From: Prochlorococcus sp. AG-363-G03 | GTDB lineage: Bacteria > Cyanobacteriota > Cyanobacteriia > PCC-6307 > Cyanobiaceae | NCBI GenBank assembly: GCA_003280265.1 | Contig: QCFJ01000003.1 | Coordinates: forward strand, 1-57,788 | Length of the DNA stretch: 57,788 bases | Direction: 5' to 3' | Shown: one piece after another, positions 1 to 9,270 of the stretch | Layout: each line of letters starts with the position of its first letter | Position numbering within the stretch: position 1 is the stretch's first letter | Made by a program: the position numbers and the translations under genes | Notes under the pieces: model-generated | The model's input: only the letters and a program-made list of their open reading frames with translations | The model's database searches: none | What the model was told of the DNA's origin: nothing

Positions 1-5
1 CAAAC

Positions 6-545
6 TCATTTTTTACGGAAGGGCATTCCCATTTCACTAAGAAGAGCCTTACCTTGTTCATCAGAAGAAGCACTAGTGACAATTGTGATATCCATACCTC
101 TAATGGCATCGACTTTGTCAAAAGTGATCTCAGGGAAAATAAGTTGCTCTTTTACTCCGATAGTGTAATTTCCTCGGCCATCAAAGCTTTTTGGACTAAC
201 ACCACGAAAATCTCTGATTCTTGGAAGTGCCAAATTAATAAACCTTTCCAAGAATGCGTACATGCGATCACCTCTAAGTGTGACTGAGCAACCTATGGGC
301 ATTCCTTGTCTAATCTTAAAGGTCGCAATTGCTTTCTTAGCTCTTGTCACAAGAGCTTTTTGCCCAGAAATCGTTGCCATTTCAGCTAGAGAAGCTTCTA
401 AAGCTTTGGAATTCGATGCGGCTTCACCAAGGCCTCTGTTTAAAGTGACTTTCTGCACCTTAGGAACTTGATGAACATTTTTCAGACCAAGATCTTTTAA
501 AAGCTTTGGTCTAATTGTCTCTCGATAGCGTTTTTTTAGTGACAT
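6..545 (-). CDS. rplE: 50S ribosomal protein L5
   Basis: L5 binds 5S rRNA and forms part of the central protuberance of the large ribosomal subunit. The 179-residue protein has the usual bacterial length and carries the family signatures [16 protein letters not shown] (about residues 70-85) and [20 protein letters not shown] (about 108-127). The ATG start and the stop are both inside the window; the next gene of the operon lies beyond the left edge. It is the last complete gene of the minus-strand S10/spc operon. It is separated from rplX by 93 bp, much more than the other junctions, and that gap holds two hairpins. Confidence 0.98.
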   Translation of the reverse strand: MSLKKRYRETIRPKLLKDLGLKNVHQVPKVQKVTLNRGLGEAASNSKALEASLAEMATISGQKALVTRAKKAIATFKIRQGMPIGCSVTLRGDRMYAFLERFINLALPRIRDFRGVSPKSFDGRGNYTIGVKEQLIFPEITFDKVDAIRGMDITIVTSASSDEQGKALLSEMGMPFRKK

Positions 546-549
546 AGCT

Positions 550-620
550 GGGGAAAAAGTTGATTCTGGTCTTGGTCAGAATTCAATTAGGAAAGAAAGT
601 CTGCTTTAGTTAGTTCAGAC
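550..620 (-). terminator. Two terminator-like hairpins in the rplX-rplE gap
   Basis: Read on the minus strand, the first hairpin has arms GTCTG/CAGAC (620-616 and 603-599) followed by the pyrimidine-rich TTTCTTTCC. The second pairs TTGAATTCTG (586-577) with CAGAATCAA (568-560), with one bulged base, followed by CTTTTTCCCC. Both lie between two genes of the same operon, so they would at most reduce read-through or mark a processing or stabilising site. This is inferred from base pairing alone. Confidence 0.4.
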
Positions 621-638
621 AAAGGAAAAGTGAATTAA

Positions 639-995
639 TTAATCAATTAATTCTCCTGTCTTCTTTAATCGTCGTTTCTTGGATCCATCTTTATCTACAA
701 AAATTTCAACTTTACTAGCAACTTTCTCTTTAGTTGAGTAGATCATTACATTTGAGGCATGCAAAGAAAATTCTTTGGTCTCTATTCGGCCAGTTTCTCC
801 TTCCTGTGATGGTTTTACATGCTTTGTTCTTTGGTTAATTCCTTGGACTAAAACTCTATTTTCATAGGGAAGTGTTTTAAGGACTTCACCAGTTTTACCC
901 TTGTCCTTTCCAGAAATAATCTTAACTGTATCTCCTTTACGGATCTTCATTTTGATCCGATCAGCAGGAGCTTTGGATTTGTTAATTGCTGGCAT
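639..995 (-). CDS. rplX: 50S ribosomal protein L24
   Basis: L24 is an assembly-initiating protein of the large subunit that binds 23S rRNA. The 118-residue protein has the KOW motif near its start ([21 protein letters not shown], about residues 18-38) and the downstream NxxTKH segment. The N-terminus is slightly extended and basic. It follows rplN with a 2-bp gap, so the two are clearly co-transcribed. An inner ATG (residue 16, MKIRKGD) is the start used by many homologues, so the first 15 residues are uncertain. Confidence 0.97.
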   Translation of the reverse strand: MPAINKSKAPADRIKMKIRKGDTVKIISGKDKGKTGEVLKTLPYENRVLVQGINQRTKHVKPSQEGETGRIETKEFSLHASNVMIYSTKEKVASKVEIFVDKDGSKKRRLKKTGELID

Positions 996-997
996 GA

Positions 998-1363
998 CTA
1001 AATAACCTCCGGAGCTAAAGAGACAATTTTTGTGAAATTGCGCTCTCTTAATTCTCGTGCCACGGGACCAAACACCCTAGTACCTCTTGGGTTTTGATCA
1101 TCATTGATAAGAACAGCCGCGTTATCATCAAACCGAATTGAATTTCCAGTCTCTCTACGCATTGTTGCTCTAGTACGAACAACAACCGCTTTAACGACAT
1201 CTGATTTTTTGACTCCCATATTTGGCATCGCATCTTTAACAGAAGCAACAATCACATCGCCTACGTGGGCATACCGACGATTAGAACCCAAGACTCTAAT
1301 ACATTGCAAACGCTTGGCACCACTGTTATCTGCAACGGTTAAGAATGTTTCTTGCTGAATCAT
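998..1363 (-). CDS. rplN: 50S ribosomal protein L14
   Basis: L14 binds 23S rRNA and helps form bridge B8 to the small subunit. The 121-residue protein starts [17 protein letters not shown] and ends with the conserved [19 protein letters not shown], the standard full length. Its ATG overlaps the rpsQ stop by four bases (ATGA-type overlap), so translational coupling is likely. Confidence 0.98.
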   Translation of the reverse strand: MIQQETFLTVADNSGAKRLQCIRVLGSNRRYAHVGDVIVASVKDAMPNMGVKKSDVVKAVVVRTRATMRRETGNSIRFDDNAAVLINDDQNPRGTRVFGPVARELRERNFTKIVSLAPEVI

Positions 1364-1626
1364 TTTGCAGCCTCCTTAGATTTCATACCCTGAACGAGAA
1401 CATCTGTAACCGTCCATCGTTTGTGAGCGCTCATAGGAGGAGATTCTTTAATCCGTACTCTGTCTCCTACTTTGCAATGGTTTTCTGCATCATGCGCTTT
1501 GTATCTAGTCGTACGACTAATAATTTTTTGGTAGATAGGATGTGGAAATCTATTTTCCACAGCCACAACTACTGTTTTTTGCATTTTGTCACTGACAACA
1601 GTGCCGACCATTTCCTTAAGTGCCAT
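1360..1626 (-). CDS. rpsQ: 30S ribosomal protein S17
   Basis: S17 is a primary 16S rRNA-binding protein with an OB fold. The 88-residue protein shows the family pattern [19 protein letters not shown], then [18 protein letters not shown] and [19 protein letters not shown]. Length is normal for bacteria. It lies 10 bp after rpmC and overlaps the start of rplN by four bases, as expected inside the spc part of the operon. Confidence 0.98.
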   Translation of the reverse strand: MALKEMVGTVVSDKMQKTVVVAVENRFPHPIYQKIISRTTRYKAHDAENHCKVGDRVRIKESPPMSAHKRWTVTDVLVQGMKSKEAAK

Positions 1627-1636
1627 AACTAAAAAA

Positions 1637-1849
1637 TCAAGATGAAGTGTTGGAGCGGCTTCGCTCGTTAGAAACCGTTAAAAGTTGAGCTAATTCGGTT
1701 CGTGCCTCTTTGAAGCGGTGAGTTTTCGCTAGCTGTCTTGTGGCTTGCTTAAAACGAAGATCAAAAAGTTCTTTACGAAGATTTTCAATCTTTTCTGATA
1801 TCTCGGAATCAGAGAGATTCCTGAAATCTTTTGCAGTTGTTTTGCTCAT
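1637..1849 (-). CDS. rpmC: 50S ribosomal protein L29
   Basis: L29 sits next to the polypeptide exit tunnel of the large subunit. The 70-residue helical protein has the typical [32 protein letters not shown] core (residues about 9-41). Its ATG overlaps the rplP stop by four bases (1846-1849), which suggests coupled translation. The serine-rich tail ([10 protein letters not shown]) is longer than in many homologues but not unusual. Confidence 0.97.
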   Translation of the reverse strand: MSKTTAKDFRNLSDSEISEKIENLRKELFDLRFKQATRQLAKTHRFKEARTELAQLLTVSNERSRSNTSS

Positions 1850-2331
1850 GATGATGACTCCGAATCATCTGCTGGAACTGGTGTTTTAGCAGGTTTATAA
1901 TTTCCCTTATTGAGATCTTCTTCTAGGGAAATAAATTTTGTTTTTACTGGCAGTTTGTATTGAGCAAGACGCATTGCCTCTTTTGCAATTTTCTCTGTAA
2001 TTTCTTCGCCACCCATTTCAAACAAAATTCGACCAGGCTTGACAACTGCAACCCAAAATTCTGGATTACCTTTACCAGATCCCATTCTTGTCTCGGCAGG
2101 CCTCATCGTTACGGGCTTATCAGGGAAAATACGAATCCAAATTTGTCCTCCCCTTTTTACATAACGAGTCATAGCCCTCCGACTTGCCTCGATTTGCCTT
2201 GAGGTAACCCACCCACAGTCTTGAGCTTGCAATGCAAACTGGCCAAAAGAGATTTTGTTGCCTCTAGTAGCAACACCGCGCATACGGCCTCTTTGTTGTT
2301 TACGAAATTTGGTTCTTTTAGGACTTAGCAT
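1846..2331 (-). CDS. rplP: 50S ribosomal protein L16
   Basis: L16 contacts the tRNA A site and helps organise the peptidyl-transferase centre. The conserved [19 protein letters not shown] start and the [19 protein letters not shown] segment (about residues 81-99) identify it. At 161 residues it is about 20 longer than typical bacterial L16. The extra part is a C-terminal tail of low complexity ([15 protein letters not shown]). It lies 12 bp after rpsC and overlaps rpmC. Confidence 0.97.
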   Translation of the reverse strand: MLSPKRTKFRKQQRGRMRGVATRGNKISFGQFALQAQDCGWVTSRQIEASRRAMTRYVKRGGQIWIRIFPDKPVTMRPAETRMGSGKGNPEFWVAVVKPGRILFEMGGEEITEKIAKEAMRLAQYKLPVKTKFISLEEDLNKGNYKPAKTPVPADDSESSS

Positions 2332-2343
2332 GATTAAAACTCC

Positions 2344-3078
2344 TTATGTACCTTCATTGGAACGGTCCTCAAATTGTTGAGGTCTACGATTCCCCCTATT
2401 GCGTCTAGGAGAAGAACCAACAGGTAAAGGCTGTTCTTCTTTCGGAAGAACTTCACCTTTAAAAACCCATACTTTGATTCCCAAAACGCCATAGGTTGTA
2501 CTGGCGACTTTGGTTGCATAATCGATTTCTGCTCTCAAGGTGTGGAGAGGCACTCTTCCTTCTCGTGTCCATTCAGAACGTGCAATTTCAGCTCCATTTA
2601 GCCTTCCACCTACTTGTATTTTTAGACCTAAAACACCAGCTCTTTGTGCTCTTTGTACAGCCATTCGAATTGTTCGTCTAAATGCAACACGCTTTTCTAG
2701 TTGCTGCGCAATATATTCAGCTAGAAGATATGCATCTGCATCTACTTTTTCCACTTCAACTACATTTATACGCACTTGTCTATTTCTATCACCGATCGTT
2801 TTTTGAATACCAGATCTTAATTCTTCAATACCACTACCTTGCCTACCAACAATTACTCCTGGCCGAGCAGTTTTTAATTCGACCTCAAGTTGATCTGCTT
2901 TTCGTGCAATCAATACATCACTAATACCTGCTGCTCCATACTTCTTCTTTATAAAAGTACGGATGCGATCATCTTCTTGAAGTAGCAAAGGATAAGTTTT
3001 ACTAGGTGCGTACCATTTAGAACGATGCTCTTGAGTGATCCCAAGCCTAATTCCAGTTGGATGAATTTTATGTCCCAT
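2344..3078 (-). CDS. rpsC: 30S ribosomal protein S3
   Basis: S3 lines the mRNA entry channel of the small subunit. The 244-residue protein has the [14 protein letters not shown] start, the KH type-2 domain with [14 protein letters not shown] (about residues 74-87), and the C-terminal S3 domain ending near [16 protein letters not shown]. The tail is basic and variable. Its ATG overlaps the rplV stop by one base at position 3078. Confidence 0.98.
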   Translation of the reverse strand: MGHKIHPTGIRLGITQEHRSKWYAPSKTYPLLLQEDDRIRTFIKKKYGAAGISDVLIARKADQLEVELKTARPGVIVGRQGSGIEELRSGIQKTIGDRNRQVRINVVEVEKVDADAYLLAEYIAQQLEKRVAFRRTIRMAVQRAQRAGVLGLKIQVGGRLNGAEIARSEWTREGRVPLHTLRAEIDYATKVASTTYGVLGIKVWVFKGEVLPKEEQPLPVGSSPRRNRGNRRPQQFEDRSNEGT

Positions 3079-3458
3079 CAGTCAGTGTCCTCAGAATTGG
3101 TTGATTGATTGGCCGAAACAGCAATGCTGATGTGGCATGTCTGCTTTTTGATAGCAAATGCTCTGCCTTGAGCCCTAGGTCTATACCGTTTCATTGGTGG
3201 TCCCATATCAGCGGTAGCAGTGGTAATCACCAACGAAGAAGGGTCAAGACCAAGGTTGTTTTCTGCATTAGCAACCGCTGATCGTAATACCTTAGTTATT
3301 GGCTCAGTTGATCGATAAGGCATAAATTCAAGCATAATTAATGCATCCCTGTAAGTTCGTCCTCTTATTTGATCAAGAACACGTCTTACTTTTGAAGCAG
3401 ATCCGCGAATGTAACGCCCATGAGCTAGGGCTGCAGTTTTAGTTGATGAATTAGTCAT
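3078..3458 (-). CDS. rplV: 50S ribosomal protein L22
   Basis: L22 reaches into the exit tunnel of the large subunit. The 126-residue protein contains [34 protein letters not shown] near its start and the C-terminal hairpin signature [19 protein letters not shown]. The N-terminus carries a short poorly conserved stretch of about 13 residues. It is placed between rpsS and rpsC as in nearly all bacterial S10 operons. Confidence 0.98.
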   Translation of the reverse strand: MTNSSTKTAALAHGRYIRGSASKVRRVLDQIRGRTYRDALIMLEFMPYRSTEPITKVLRSAVANAENNLGLDPSSLVITTATADMGPPMKRYRPRAQGRAFAIKKQTCHISIAVSANQSTNSEDTD

Positions 3459-3460
3459 AA

Positions 3461-3736
3461 TTAGCGTGCTCCCTTTTTATCTCTGATGTGACCTCTGTAG
3501 GTTCGAGTTGGAGCAAACTCGCCTAACTTGTGTCCAACCATTTGCTCAGTTATGAAAACAGGTATGTGGCTTTTCCCATTGTGAACAGCAATTGTATGGC
3601 CAATCATCATTGGCAAAATTGTTGAGGCTCTCGACCATGTTTTGATGACAGTTTTATCATCATTAGAGTTTTGCTTCTCGATTTTACGAAGCAAACTGTC
3701 TGAAATAAATGGCCCTTTTTTAAGTGAACGTCCCAT
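3461..3736 (-). CDS. rpsS: 30S ribosomal protein S19
   Basis: S19 is in the head of the small subunit and interacts with S13. The 91-residue protein begins [20 protein letters not shown] and contains the [38 protein letters not shown] core. Length and motifs are standard. It follows rplB by 35 bp and precedes rplV by 2 bp. Confidence 0.98.
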   Translation of the reverse strand: MGRSLKKGPFISDSLLRKIEKQNSNDDKTVIKTWSRASTILPMMIGHTIAVHNGKSHIPVFITEQMVGHKLGEFAPTRTYRGHIRDKKGAR

Positions 3737-3771
3737 AACGGTTTAATAGAATTTGTAAAGAAAGAAAGAAA

Positions 3772-4635
3772 TCATGAATCTCGACCTCCTCTACTACGTT
3801 TAGATACCTTGCGTCGTTTTCGAAGAACATACTTATTACTAGGCTTATTCTTCTTCCTGGTTTTTAAGCCAAGAGCAGCTTTACCCCATGGAGTCACAGG
3901 ACCAGCCCGTCCAACCGGTGCCTTGCCTTCTCCTCCTCCATGTGGGTGATCACATGGATTCATTACACTACCTCTAACTTGAGGTCGTCTACCGAGCCAT
4001 CTTCTTCTACCAGCTTTTCCAAGACTTGTATTTCTAATCTCAGAATTTCCCACCTCTCCCAGTGTTGCATAGCATTCTTTTCTGACCAAACGAACCTCTG
4101 TAGAGGGTAATTTCAATGCAACATAATCTCCTTCTTTCGCCATAACCTGAGCACTTGCTCCCGCTGTACGAACCATCTGTCCTCCTCGGCCTGGATAAAG
4201 TTCAACACAATGAACGTTGGAACCTAAAGGCATAGAGGAAAGTGGTAAGGCATTACCAGTTTCAATTGGTGCGTCTGGACCTGAAATAACTTCTTGACCA
4301 ACCGTTATGCCTGCAGGCGCAAGAATATATCTCTTTTCACCGTCAGAGTAAAAGAGTAAAGCAAGTCTTGCATTGCGATGAGGGTCATAATGTATTGCTG
4401 CAACTTTGGCCGAAACACCATGCTTATTTCTACGAAAATCAACAATCCTATATAACCTTTTGTGCCCGCCACCTCGGTGACGACAAGTAATTACTCCTCG
4501 GTTGTTTCGTCCTTTCTTTCGATGCTTAGATACGACAAGTGAGCGCTCAGGTTTTTTGGATGTAACTTCACTGAAGTCAGTTACTACTCTTGTACGAGTA
4601 CCTGGTGTATAAGGTTTGAAACTTCTTATAGCCAT
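3772..4635 (-). CDS. rplB: 50S ribosomal protein L2
   Basis: L2 is needed for subunit association and peptidyl-transferase activity. The 287-residue protein has the N-terminal [14 protein letters not shown], the rRNA-binding [17 protein letters not shown], and the C-terminal signature [20 protein letters not shown] (about residues 219-238) that includes the functionally important histidine. Length is normal. It follows rplW with a 5-bp gap. Confidence 0.99.
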   Translation of the reverse strand: MAIRSFKPYTPGTRTRVVTDFSEVTSKKPERSLVVSKHRKKGRNNRGVITCRHRGGGHKRLYRIVDFRRNKHGVSAKVAAIHYDPHRNARLALLFYSDGEKRYILAPAGITVGQEVISGPDAPIETGNALPLSSMPLGSNVHCVELYPGRGGQMVRTAGASAQVMAKEGDYVALKLPSTEVRLVRKECYATLGEVGNSEIRNTSLGKAGRRRWLGRRPQVRGSVMNPCDHPHGGGEGKAPVGRAGPVTPWGKAALGLKTRKKNKPSNKYVLRKRRKVSKRSRGGRDS

Positions 4636-4640
4636 TTTTT

Positions 4641-4952
4641 TTAAGCCTCCTCAGATTCTGGGAACAATTGTATGGAGTTGCCTTCTGCTAAGCGAACCAC
4701 AGCCTTCTTCACTTGTGGCCTCTTTCCAGAAAATCTACCAACCCTTCTACTTTTTCTTGGCGGATTCATGGTACTGACACCAAGAACCTTGACATCAAAC
4801 ATTTTCTCTACTGCAGCTTTTATATCAGGCTTAGCTGCTCTTGGATCGACCTCAAAAGTGTACTGATTTAAATCCAAAGCTTTTGTAGCCTTCTCAGTTA
4901 TCAAGGGTCGCTTAATCACATCAGTAAGTCGTTTATCAAAAAATTTAGTCAT
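4641..4952 (-). CDS. rplW: 50S ribosomal protein L23
   Basis: L23 sits at the exit-tunnel mouth and docks trigger factor and SRP. The protein from [23 protein letters not shown] has 103 residues and carries the family core RPLITEKAT and the [18 protein letters not shown] segment. I chose the ATG at 4952 because an AGGAGG box lies nine bases before it and this ATG overlaps the rplD stop (ATGACTAA). The open frame extends upstream to 4991, but the extra part lies inside rplD and has no better ribosome-binding site. Confidence 0.95.
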   Translation of the reverse strand: MTKFFDKRLTDVIKRPLITEKATKALDLNQYTFEVDPRAAKPDIKAAVEKMFDVKVLGVSTMNPPRKSRRVGRFSGKRPQVKKAVVRLAEGNSIQLFPESEEA

Positions 4953-5583
4953 CACCATAGACCTCCTTAATAGTTGATAATGCGTCTTCACCTATTACCA
5001 ATGAATTGGCATTCAGAAGGTCAAACACATTTAGTTGATCAGCAGAAATAAGCTTGATTTTTTCTAAGTTTCTAATTGAGCGCTTAATGATTTCAGAAGG
5101 ATTGTTGAGAATAATAAGAACTTTCCCATCTGAATCAATTCCTACTCTCTTGAGCAAAGAAACAATTTCACTTGTCTTAGGAACTTCAAGTTTTGAGCCG
5201 AAGTCTTTAATTATTGTCACATCAGAAATTCTACTCATTAAAGCAGTACGAAGAGCTAGCCTTCTTTCCTTCCTATTCATTTCCAAGTTATACTTCCGAG
5301 GCTTGGGGCCAAATATAACTCCCCCTCCAGGACGAAGAGGCGTTCGAATTGAACCTTGCCTTGCTCTACCAGTACCCTTTTGCTTGTAAGGTTTTCTGCC
5401 GCCGCCTCGCACCTCAGACCTAGTCAAAGAACTTGCAGTTCCTTGGCGGCTATGAGCCTGCTGGCGCAAAACAGCACGATGCAATAAGTCTGCTGCAGAT
5501 GATTCCTTAGCAGTTTTCAAATCAATTGTTGATTCGCCAGTCTCTTTGCCTTGCCAATCAAGAACAGTACAGTTAGCCATCAT
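4945..5583 (-). CDS. rplD: 50S ribosomal protein L4
   Basis: L4 lines the exit tunnel and in some bacteria represses its own operon. The roughly 211-residue protein has the loop segment [27 protein letters not shown] (about residues 72-98) and ends just where rplW begins. Two successive ATGs occur; the second (5580) has better spacing from the GGAGG in the end of rplC. It overlaps both neighbours by a few bases. Confidence 0.97.
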   Translation of the reverse strand: MMANCTVLDWQGKETGESTIDLKTAKESSAADLLHRAVLRQQAHSRQGTASSLTRSEVRGGGRKPYKQKGTGRARQGSIRTPLRPGGGVIFGPKPRKYNLEMNRKERRLALRTALMSRISDVTIIKDFGSKLEVPKTSEIVSLLKRVGIDSDGKVLIILNNPSEIIKRSIRNLEKIKLISADQLNVFDLLNANSLVIGEDALSTIKEVYGDD

Positions 5584-6236
5584 TTACCTCCTTGGTGGGT
5601 AGAGACGCCAACTCTTTTGGCAGGTCTTATGTTTAAAAGTGATCCAGGTTTACCTGGAACAGATCCTTTGACTACTAATAAATTGTGATCAGAATCTATC
5701 TTGAGAATTTCAAGGCCTCTAGTAGTAACTTTTTTACCTCCCATACGACCAGCCATCCTCTTGCCGGGATAAACACGACCAGGAGTGGTTCCAGCTCCTG
5801 TTGAACCAGGTAGTCGATGATTTTTCGAACCATGACTCATAGGACCTCGGCTGAAACCATGTCGCTTTTGATAACCTGCGAATCCCCTTCCCATTGTGTC
5901 GCCACTTACATCAACCTTTTGACCTGTTTTGAAATCATCGACTGTTATTGCAGCTCCAAGTTCAAATTCACTGGAATTTTCAACTCGGTACTCTCGAAGA
6001 TGACGTAAAAGATCATCTCCTGATTTTGCAAGATGACCTTTTGAAGGCTTATTGAGAAGTTTTTCGCGAATTAATTGAAAGCCTATTTGTACAGCGGCAT
6101 AGCCGTCTGTATCGGCAGACTTCAATTGAGTGATTCGACAGGGACCCGCTTCTATCAAAGTGACTGGAACGGCTCTGCCTTGATCGTCGAAGAGTTGGGA
6201 CATACCCAACTTCTTACCTAAGATTCCTAAAGACAT
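5580..6236 (-). CDS. rplC: 50S ribosomal protein L3
   Basis: L3 binds near the peptidyl-transferase centre and starts large-subunit assembly. The 218-residue protein begins [20 protein letters not shown] and contains the conserved [26 protein letters not shown] (about residues 116-141) and [15 protein letters not shown]. It is the first gene of the operon here: rpsJ is not upstream, and the strand changes across a 375-bp leader. The ribosome-binding site is weak. Confidence 0.98.
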   Translation of the reverse strand: MSLGILGKKLGMSQLFDDQGRAVPVTLIEAGPCRITQLKSADTDGYAAVQIGFQLIREKLLNKPSKGHLAKSGDDLLRHLREYRVENSSEFELGAAITVDDFKTGQKVDVSGDTMGRGFAGYQKRHGFSRGPMSHGSKNHRLPGSTGAGTTPGRVYPGKRMAGRMGGKKVTTRGLEILKIDSDHNLLVVKGSVPGKPGSLLNIRPAKRVGVSTHQGGK

Positions 6237-6335
6237 GAGTTAAATAAACGCTAACTAAAAGGCCAATCGGTTAAGAAAGACTCGGAATCTGAATTAAATC
6301 GCTTATCTAGCCAAAAAAGTTGAAGTTAATTGAAT

Positions 6336-6350
6336 AATTGAAGTTCAATT
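6336..6350. promoter_or_regulatory. 15-bp palindrome in the S10-operon leader
   Basis: AATTGAA-G-TTCAATT is a perfect palindrome with a single central base, about 100 bp upstream of the rplC start. It is part of a wider block with two copies of TTGAAGTT (from about 6320 and 6338). It could be an operator or a transcript hairpin. No regulator is known to me for this sequence. Confidence 0.3.
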
Positions 6351-6455
6351 TGTTTGGAAAAATGCTAGCGACAATCAGCTGGCTGAGACTTTTTCAAACT
6401 TTTCAACAAGTTCAAACAGTATCTCGACAAAAGAAATAAATTCTTCTGCGCTGGC

Positions 6456-6540
6456 CAAAAAGACTAAACGCAATCGCTTAGTCTGCTTAAGCGTCCAGAG
6501 GCCCGGCTAGCGGACGGGCATAGAAAAGCTTTAGCAACTT
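6456..6540 (-). ncRNA. Structured RNA with a terminator, leader or small RNA
   Basis: The 6237-6611 gap between rplC and ndhN has no convincing gene. On the minus strand it contains GCCCG/CGGGC (6519-6515 with 6505-6501), then a ten-pair stem AGACTAAGCG/CGTTTAGTCT with loop ATTG (6484-6461), then TTTTTGG (6460-6454). That is a good intrinsic terminator in the direction of the ribosomal operon. A TCC in the first loop could also pair with the GGA downstream to make a pseudoknot. I infer either a small RNA ending here or a premature stop in the S10-operon leader. The transcript start is not determined. Confidence 0.45.
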
Positions 6541-6611
6541 AAAAGATTACACTATTAACACCCATTTTGTGTGATGCTTCACTTAAATAAGACAAAGAAT
6601 TTGATTTAAGG

Positions 6612-7076
6612 ATGCCTTTATTAATCTCTGGTCATAAATTTCGCAGTGATCTTGAATCATTTGGCTGCCTTGCCATCCTTACTCCATTAGAAGGTGGATC
6701 AGAAACTCGTTTACTTAGAAGACTTAGAGCCAGCGGATATCAAACACAGATCACTTCAGCTAGAGGATTAGGAGATCCAGTTGTCTTTCTTACCCAATTA
6801 CATGGAATTAGACCACCACATTTGGGACATCAAAATGTTGGGAGGAATGGAGCCTTAGGGGAAGTTCAACAAGTTATTCCTCAATTAAATGAATTATTAG
6901 TTGAAGATAAACCCTTTGTCCTATGGTTATTAGAGGGTCAAGTCTTATCCAAGTCAGAACTATTAGCAATAAATAATCTTTGCAAAAAGGAACCTCGAAT
7001 CAAAATTGTTATTGAGATGGGAGGAGCTCGAAGTATTCAATGGCAACCATTAGATGAATTCATCAATAGAGATTAG
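6612..7076 (+). CDS. ndhN: NAD(P)H-quinone oxidoreductase subunit N (NDH-1)
   Basis: NdhN is a cyanobacteria/plastid-specific hydrophilic subunit of the thylakoid NDH-1 complex, which takes electrons from ferredoxin to plastoquinone. The 154-residue protein matches the family from its start ([21 protein letters not shown]), through [35 protein letters not shown] (about residues 56-90), to [14 protein letters not shown]. It has no membrane segment. A purine-rich TAAGG precedes the ATG. ldpA follows after 12 bp, so both are probably one transcript. Confidence 0.95.
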   Translation: MPLLISGHKFRSDLESFGCLAILTPLEGGSETRLLRRLRASGYQTQITSARGLGDPVVFLTQLHGIRPPHLGHQNVGRNGALGEVQQVIPQLNELLVEDKPFVLWLLEGQVLSKSELLAINNLCKKEPRIKIVIEMGGARSIQWQPLDEFINRD

Positions 7077-7088
7077 AAATTAATAAAG

Positions 7089-8111
7089 GTGATTACTCAA
7101 AATTCGATTTGCAATTCTGAAGCTCTCAAAAAAGGTAACTGGGTAAAATTAATTTGTGGTGCAAGTAATCAAGACTTACCTTCAATAACTGATCTTTGCT
7201 CAATTTATGGAGCTGCAGGAGTGCATTGCATTGACCTTGCTGCCGACGAAGCTGTTGTCCATGCAGCTCGCAATGCTATTGATTGGGTTTTCGAAACTTA
7301 CGGGAAAAAACCTTGGCTGATGATCAGCTTAAGTGATGGAAAAGATGCGCATTTTCGCAAAGCTTGGTTTAATCCAGACCTATGTCCTTCGAATTGCTTA
7401 AGACCCTGTCAAAGCATTTGTCCAGCTCACGCGATTGAAAACGAAGGTGGTGTAAAGGCTAATAAATGCTATGGATGTGGCCGATGTATTGATACATGCC
7501 CACTAGGAATCATTAAAGAAAAGGATCGAAGATTAACTCTTAAAGATTTTGCTCCGTTGTTAACAACTATCAGACCAGATGCAGTAGAAATTCATACTGC
7601 TCCAGGAAGAGGCCAAGAATTTGAAAAAACAATCAAGGAAATTTTTAAAGTCGATTTGCAGCTACAACGGTTATCTGTCAGCTGCGGTTTACAAGGACAT
7701 AGAATAAACCATGAAAAATTGGCAGAAGAACTTTGGCTGCGACATAAATTCCTAAGAATTCATAATCAAAAACCTCTTTGGCAACTTGATGGGCGTCGAA
7801 TGAGTGGAGACCTTGGAGCAGGTGCGGCCAAAATTGCAGTAAAACTCTGGGAAAGAATACGTCCATTAGCTCCACCAGGCCCCTTACAACTTGCTGGAGG
7901 AACTAATGAATCGACCATTAAGTACCTGCCAGAGATTAAAGGGCCTGAAGGAGTTGCTTTTGGAGGGAAAGCAAGAAAGATAATTCAACCATGGTTAGAG
8001 GAGGCTCAACGAAAAAAAATCAGCCTTAGAGAGTGGCCTGAAGGCTGGGAGGCGGCTCTTTCAGAGGCAAAACGACTTATAAATCCTTGGCTTGTAAGGA
8101 AATCTTTATAA
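7089..8111 (+). CDS. ldpA: LdpA-like iron-sulfur protein, circadian light input
   Basis: In Synechococcus elongatus LdpA is an iron-sulfur protein that senses cellular redox state and tunes the circadian period. The 340-residue protein starts at GTG and carries two ferredoxin-like clusters, CPSNCLRPCQSICP (about residues 100-113) and CYGCGRCIDTCPLG (about 127-140). The rest matches the cyanobacterial LdpA family in length, with the late ALSEAKRLINPWL segment. Its role here is inferred from the family. It sits 12 bp after ndhN. Confidence 0.9.
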   Translation: MITQNSICNSEALKKGNWVKLICGASNQDLPSITDLCSIYGAAGVHCIDLAADEAVVHAARNAIDWVFETYGKKPWLMISLSDGKDAHFRKAWFNPDLCPSNCLRPCQSICPAHAIENEGGVKANKCYGCGRCIDTCPLGIIKEKDRRLTLKDFAPLLTTIRPDAVEIHTAPGRGQEFEKTIKEIFKVDLQLQRLSVSCGLQGHRINHEKLAEELWLRHKFLRIHNQKPLWQLDGRRMSGDLGAGAAKIAVKLWERIRPLAPPGPLQLAGGTNESTIKYLPEIKGPEGVAFGGKARKIIQPWLEEAQRKKISLREWPEGWEAALSEAKRLINPWLVRKSL

Positions 8112-8293
8112 TTGGATTTCTCTAGTTAAATCAATCATTCGAAAGCCCATGTTGAGCTGTATTAATGAAGAAATCTTCCGATTAACTAAAAAAAACTGGA
8201 TAAAGACATGACAGGATTGAATCAAATATGCAATTATCTAAGATAAAGAATCCTAATCTATGTCTCTAAACTGCAAACATAGATCTGGAACAA

Positions 8294-8365
8294 TGGGCCG
8301 TCGCCAAGTGGTAAGGCATCGGGTTTTGGTCTCGACATTCCTAGGTTCGAATCCTAGCGGCCCAG
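8294..8365 (+). tRNA. tRNA-Gln (TTG anticodon)
   Basis: A 72-nt cloverleaf: acceptor TGGGCCG/CGGCCCA with discriminator G, a D-arm with AAGTGGTAA, an anticodon loop showing TTG, and a T-arm AGGTTCGAATCCT. The U1-A72 pair is typical of tRNA-Gln. The 3' CCA is not encoded. The HAD gene starts 13 bp later. Confidence 0.97.
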
Positions 8366-8378
8366 TTTTTAACAGTAA

Positions 8379-9158
8379 GTGGTAGAGAAACCTCTAATTG
8401 TTCTTGATTTTGATGGTGTCATAGTTGATGGCATTAAGGAATATTGGTCAAGTTCTCGTCAAACTTGTATAAACCTACTTTCTGCCAAAGAAAAAAATAT
8501 TATTTCTTTTCCTAGTGAGATTCCCAAAGCTTTTAAGGCAATGAGGCCATGGGTCAATTACGGTTGGGAAATGGTTATTCTGGCTGCTGAATGTGCAAAT
8601 AACACCAGTCAATTCAAATTATTAGATTTACAAAATTTCTCAAAAAATTATGAAATAGAATGCTCTTTAGCTCTTAAAAAGTGGGGTTGGACACCTTTTC
8701 AATTACAAGAAGCTTTAAATCAAACAAGAAAAAAAGCAATATCAAATAATTTCAATCAGTGGTTAAATTTGCATCGGCCTTTTTCTTTAGTCACTGAACG
8801 CCTCAAGACCCTTGAGAATGAAGGCATTGAATTTGCTGTTTTAACAACAAAAAGTATTGAGTTCACAAAAAAGCTGCTGGATTGTTTCGATCTTCAGCCA
8901 AACCTTGTTTTTGGTCACGAATCAGGAAGTAAAGTCGATGTCTTGAACCAACTCTTACAGAAAAGAAGAATTCGAGGGTTTATTGAAGATCGAAGAACTA
9001 CCTTAGAAAAGGTCTTGGAAGATCCCAGGCTGAAATCTATCCCCTGTTACTTAGCAAGCTGGGGATACTTAAAACCTCAGGATCGAAATAATCTTCCTTC
9101 TGGTATTAAATTACTAAATTTAGATATTTTACGAGAACCTATCTCGAAGTGGTCTTGA
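8379..9158 (+). CDS. HAD-like hydrolase family protein
   Basis: The 259-residue protein has a clear HAD motif I, LIVLDFDGVIVDG (about residues 6-18), a threonine motif II (VLTTKSIEF, about 151-159) and an acidic motif near GFIEDRRTTLEKV (about 200-212). This suggests a phosphohydrolase or phosphatase of the phosphoglycolate-phosphatase type with a helical cap; the substrate is unknown. The start is GTG, 13 bp after tRNA-Gln, and no other start preserves motif I. Its TGA overlaps the -35 box of the recA promoter. Confidence 0.85.
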   Translation: MVEKPLIVLDFDGVIVDGIKEYWSSSRQTCINLLSAKEKNIISFPSEIPKAFKAMRPWVNYGWEMVILAAECANNTSQFKLLDLQNFSKNYEIECSLALKKWGWTPFQLQEALNQTRKKAISNNFNQWLNLHRPFSLVTERLKTLENEGIEFAVLTTKSIEFTKKLLDCFDLQPNLVFGHESGSKVDVLNQLLQKRRIRGFIEDRRTTLEKVLEDPRLKSIPCYLASWGYLKPQDRNNLPSGIKLLNLDILREPISKWS

Positions 9159-9182
9159 CTTAATAGCGTACGTCTGTACTAT
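9155..9182 (+). promoter_or_regulatory. recA promoter with LexA-box match
   Basis: TTGACT (9155-9160), a 16-bp spacer and TACTAT (9177-9182) form a good sigma-70-type promoter about 90 bp before recA. The segment CGTACGTCTGTACT (9167-9180) matches the cyanobacterial LexA consensus RGTACNNNDGTWCB at every position except the first and overlaps the -10 box. A repressor bound there would block polymerase. This is inference from sequence. Confidence 0.7.
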
Positions 9183-9270
9183 CGGTTTAATTGCTATTCG
9201 TTGAGGAACTGAGTATTTCATCATCAATCCCAACGTCTGTTGTTATCCCTCTGCATTAACGTTATTTGTC

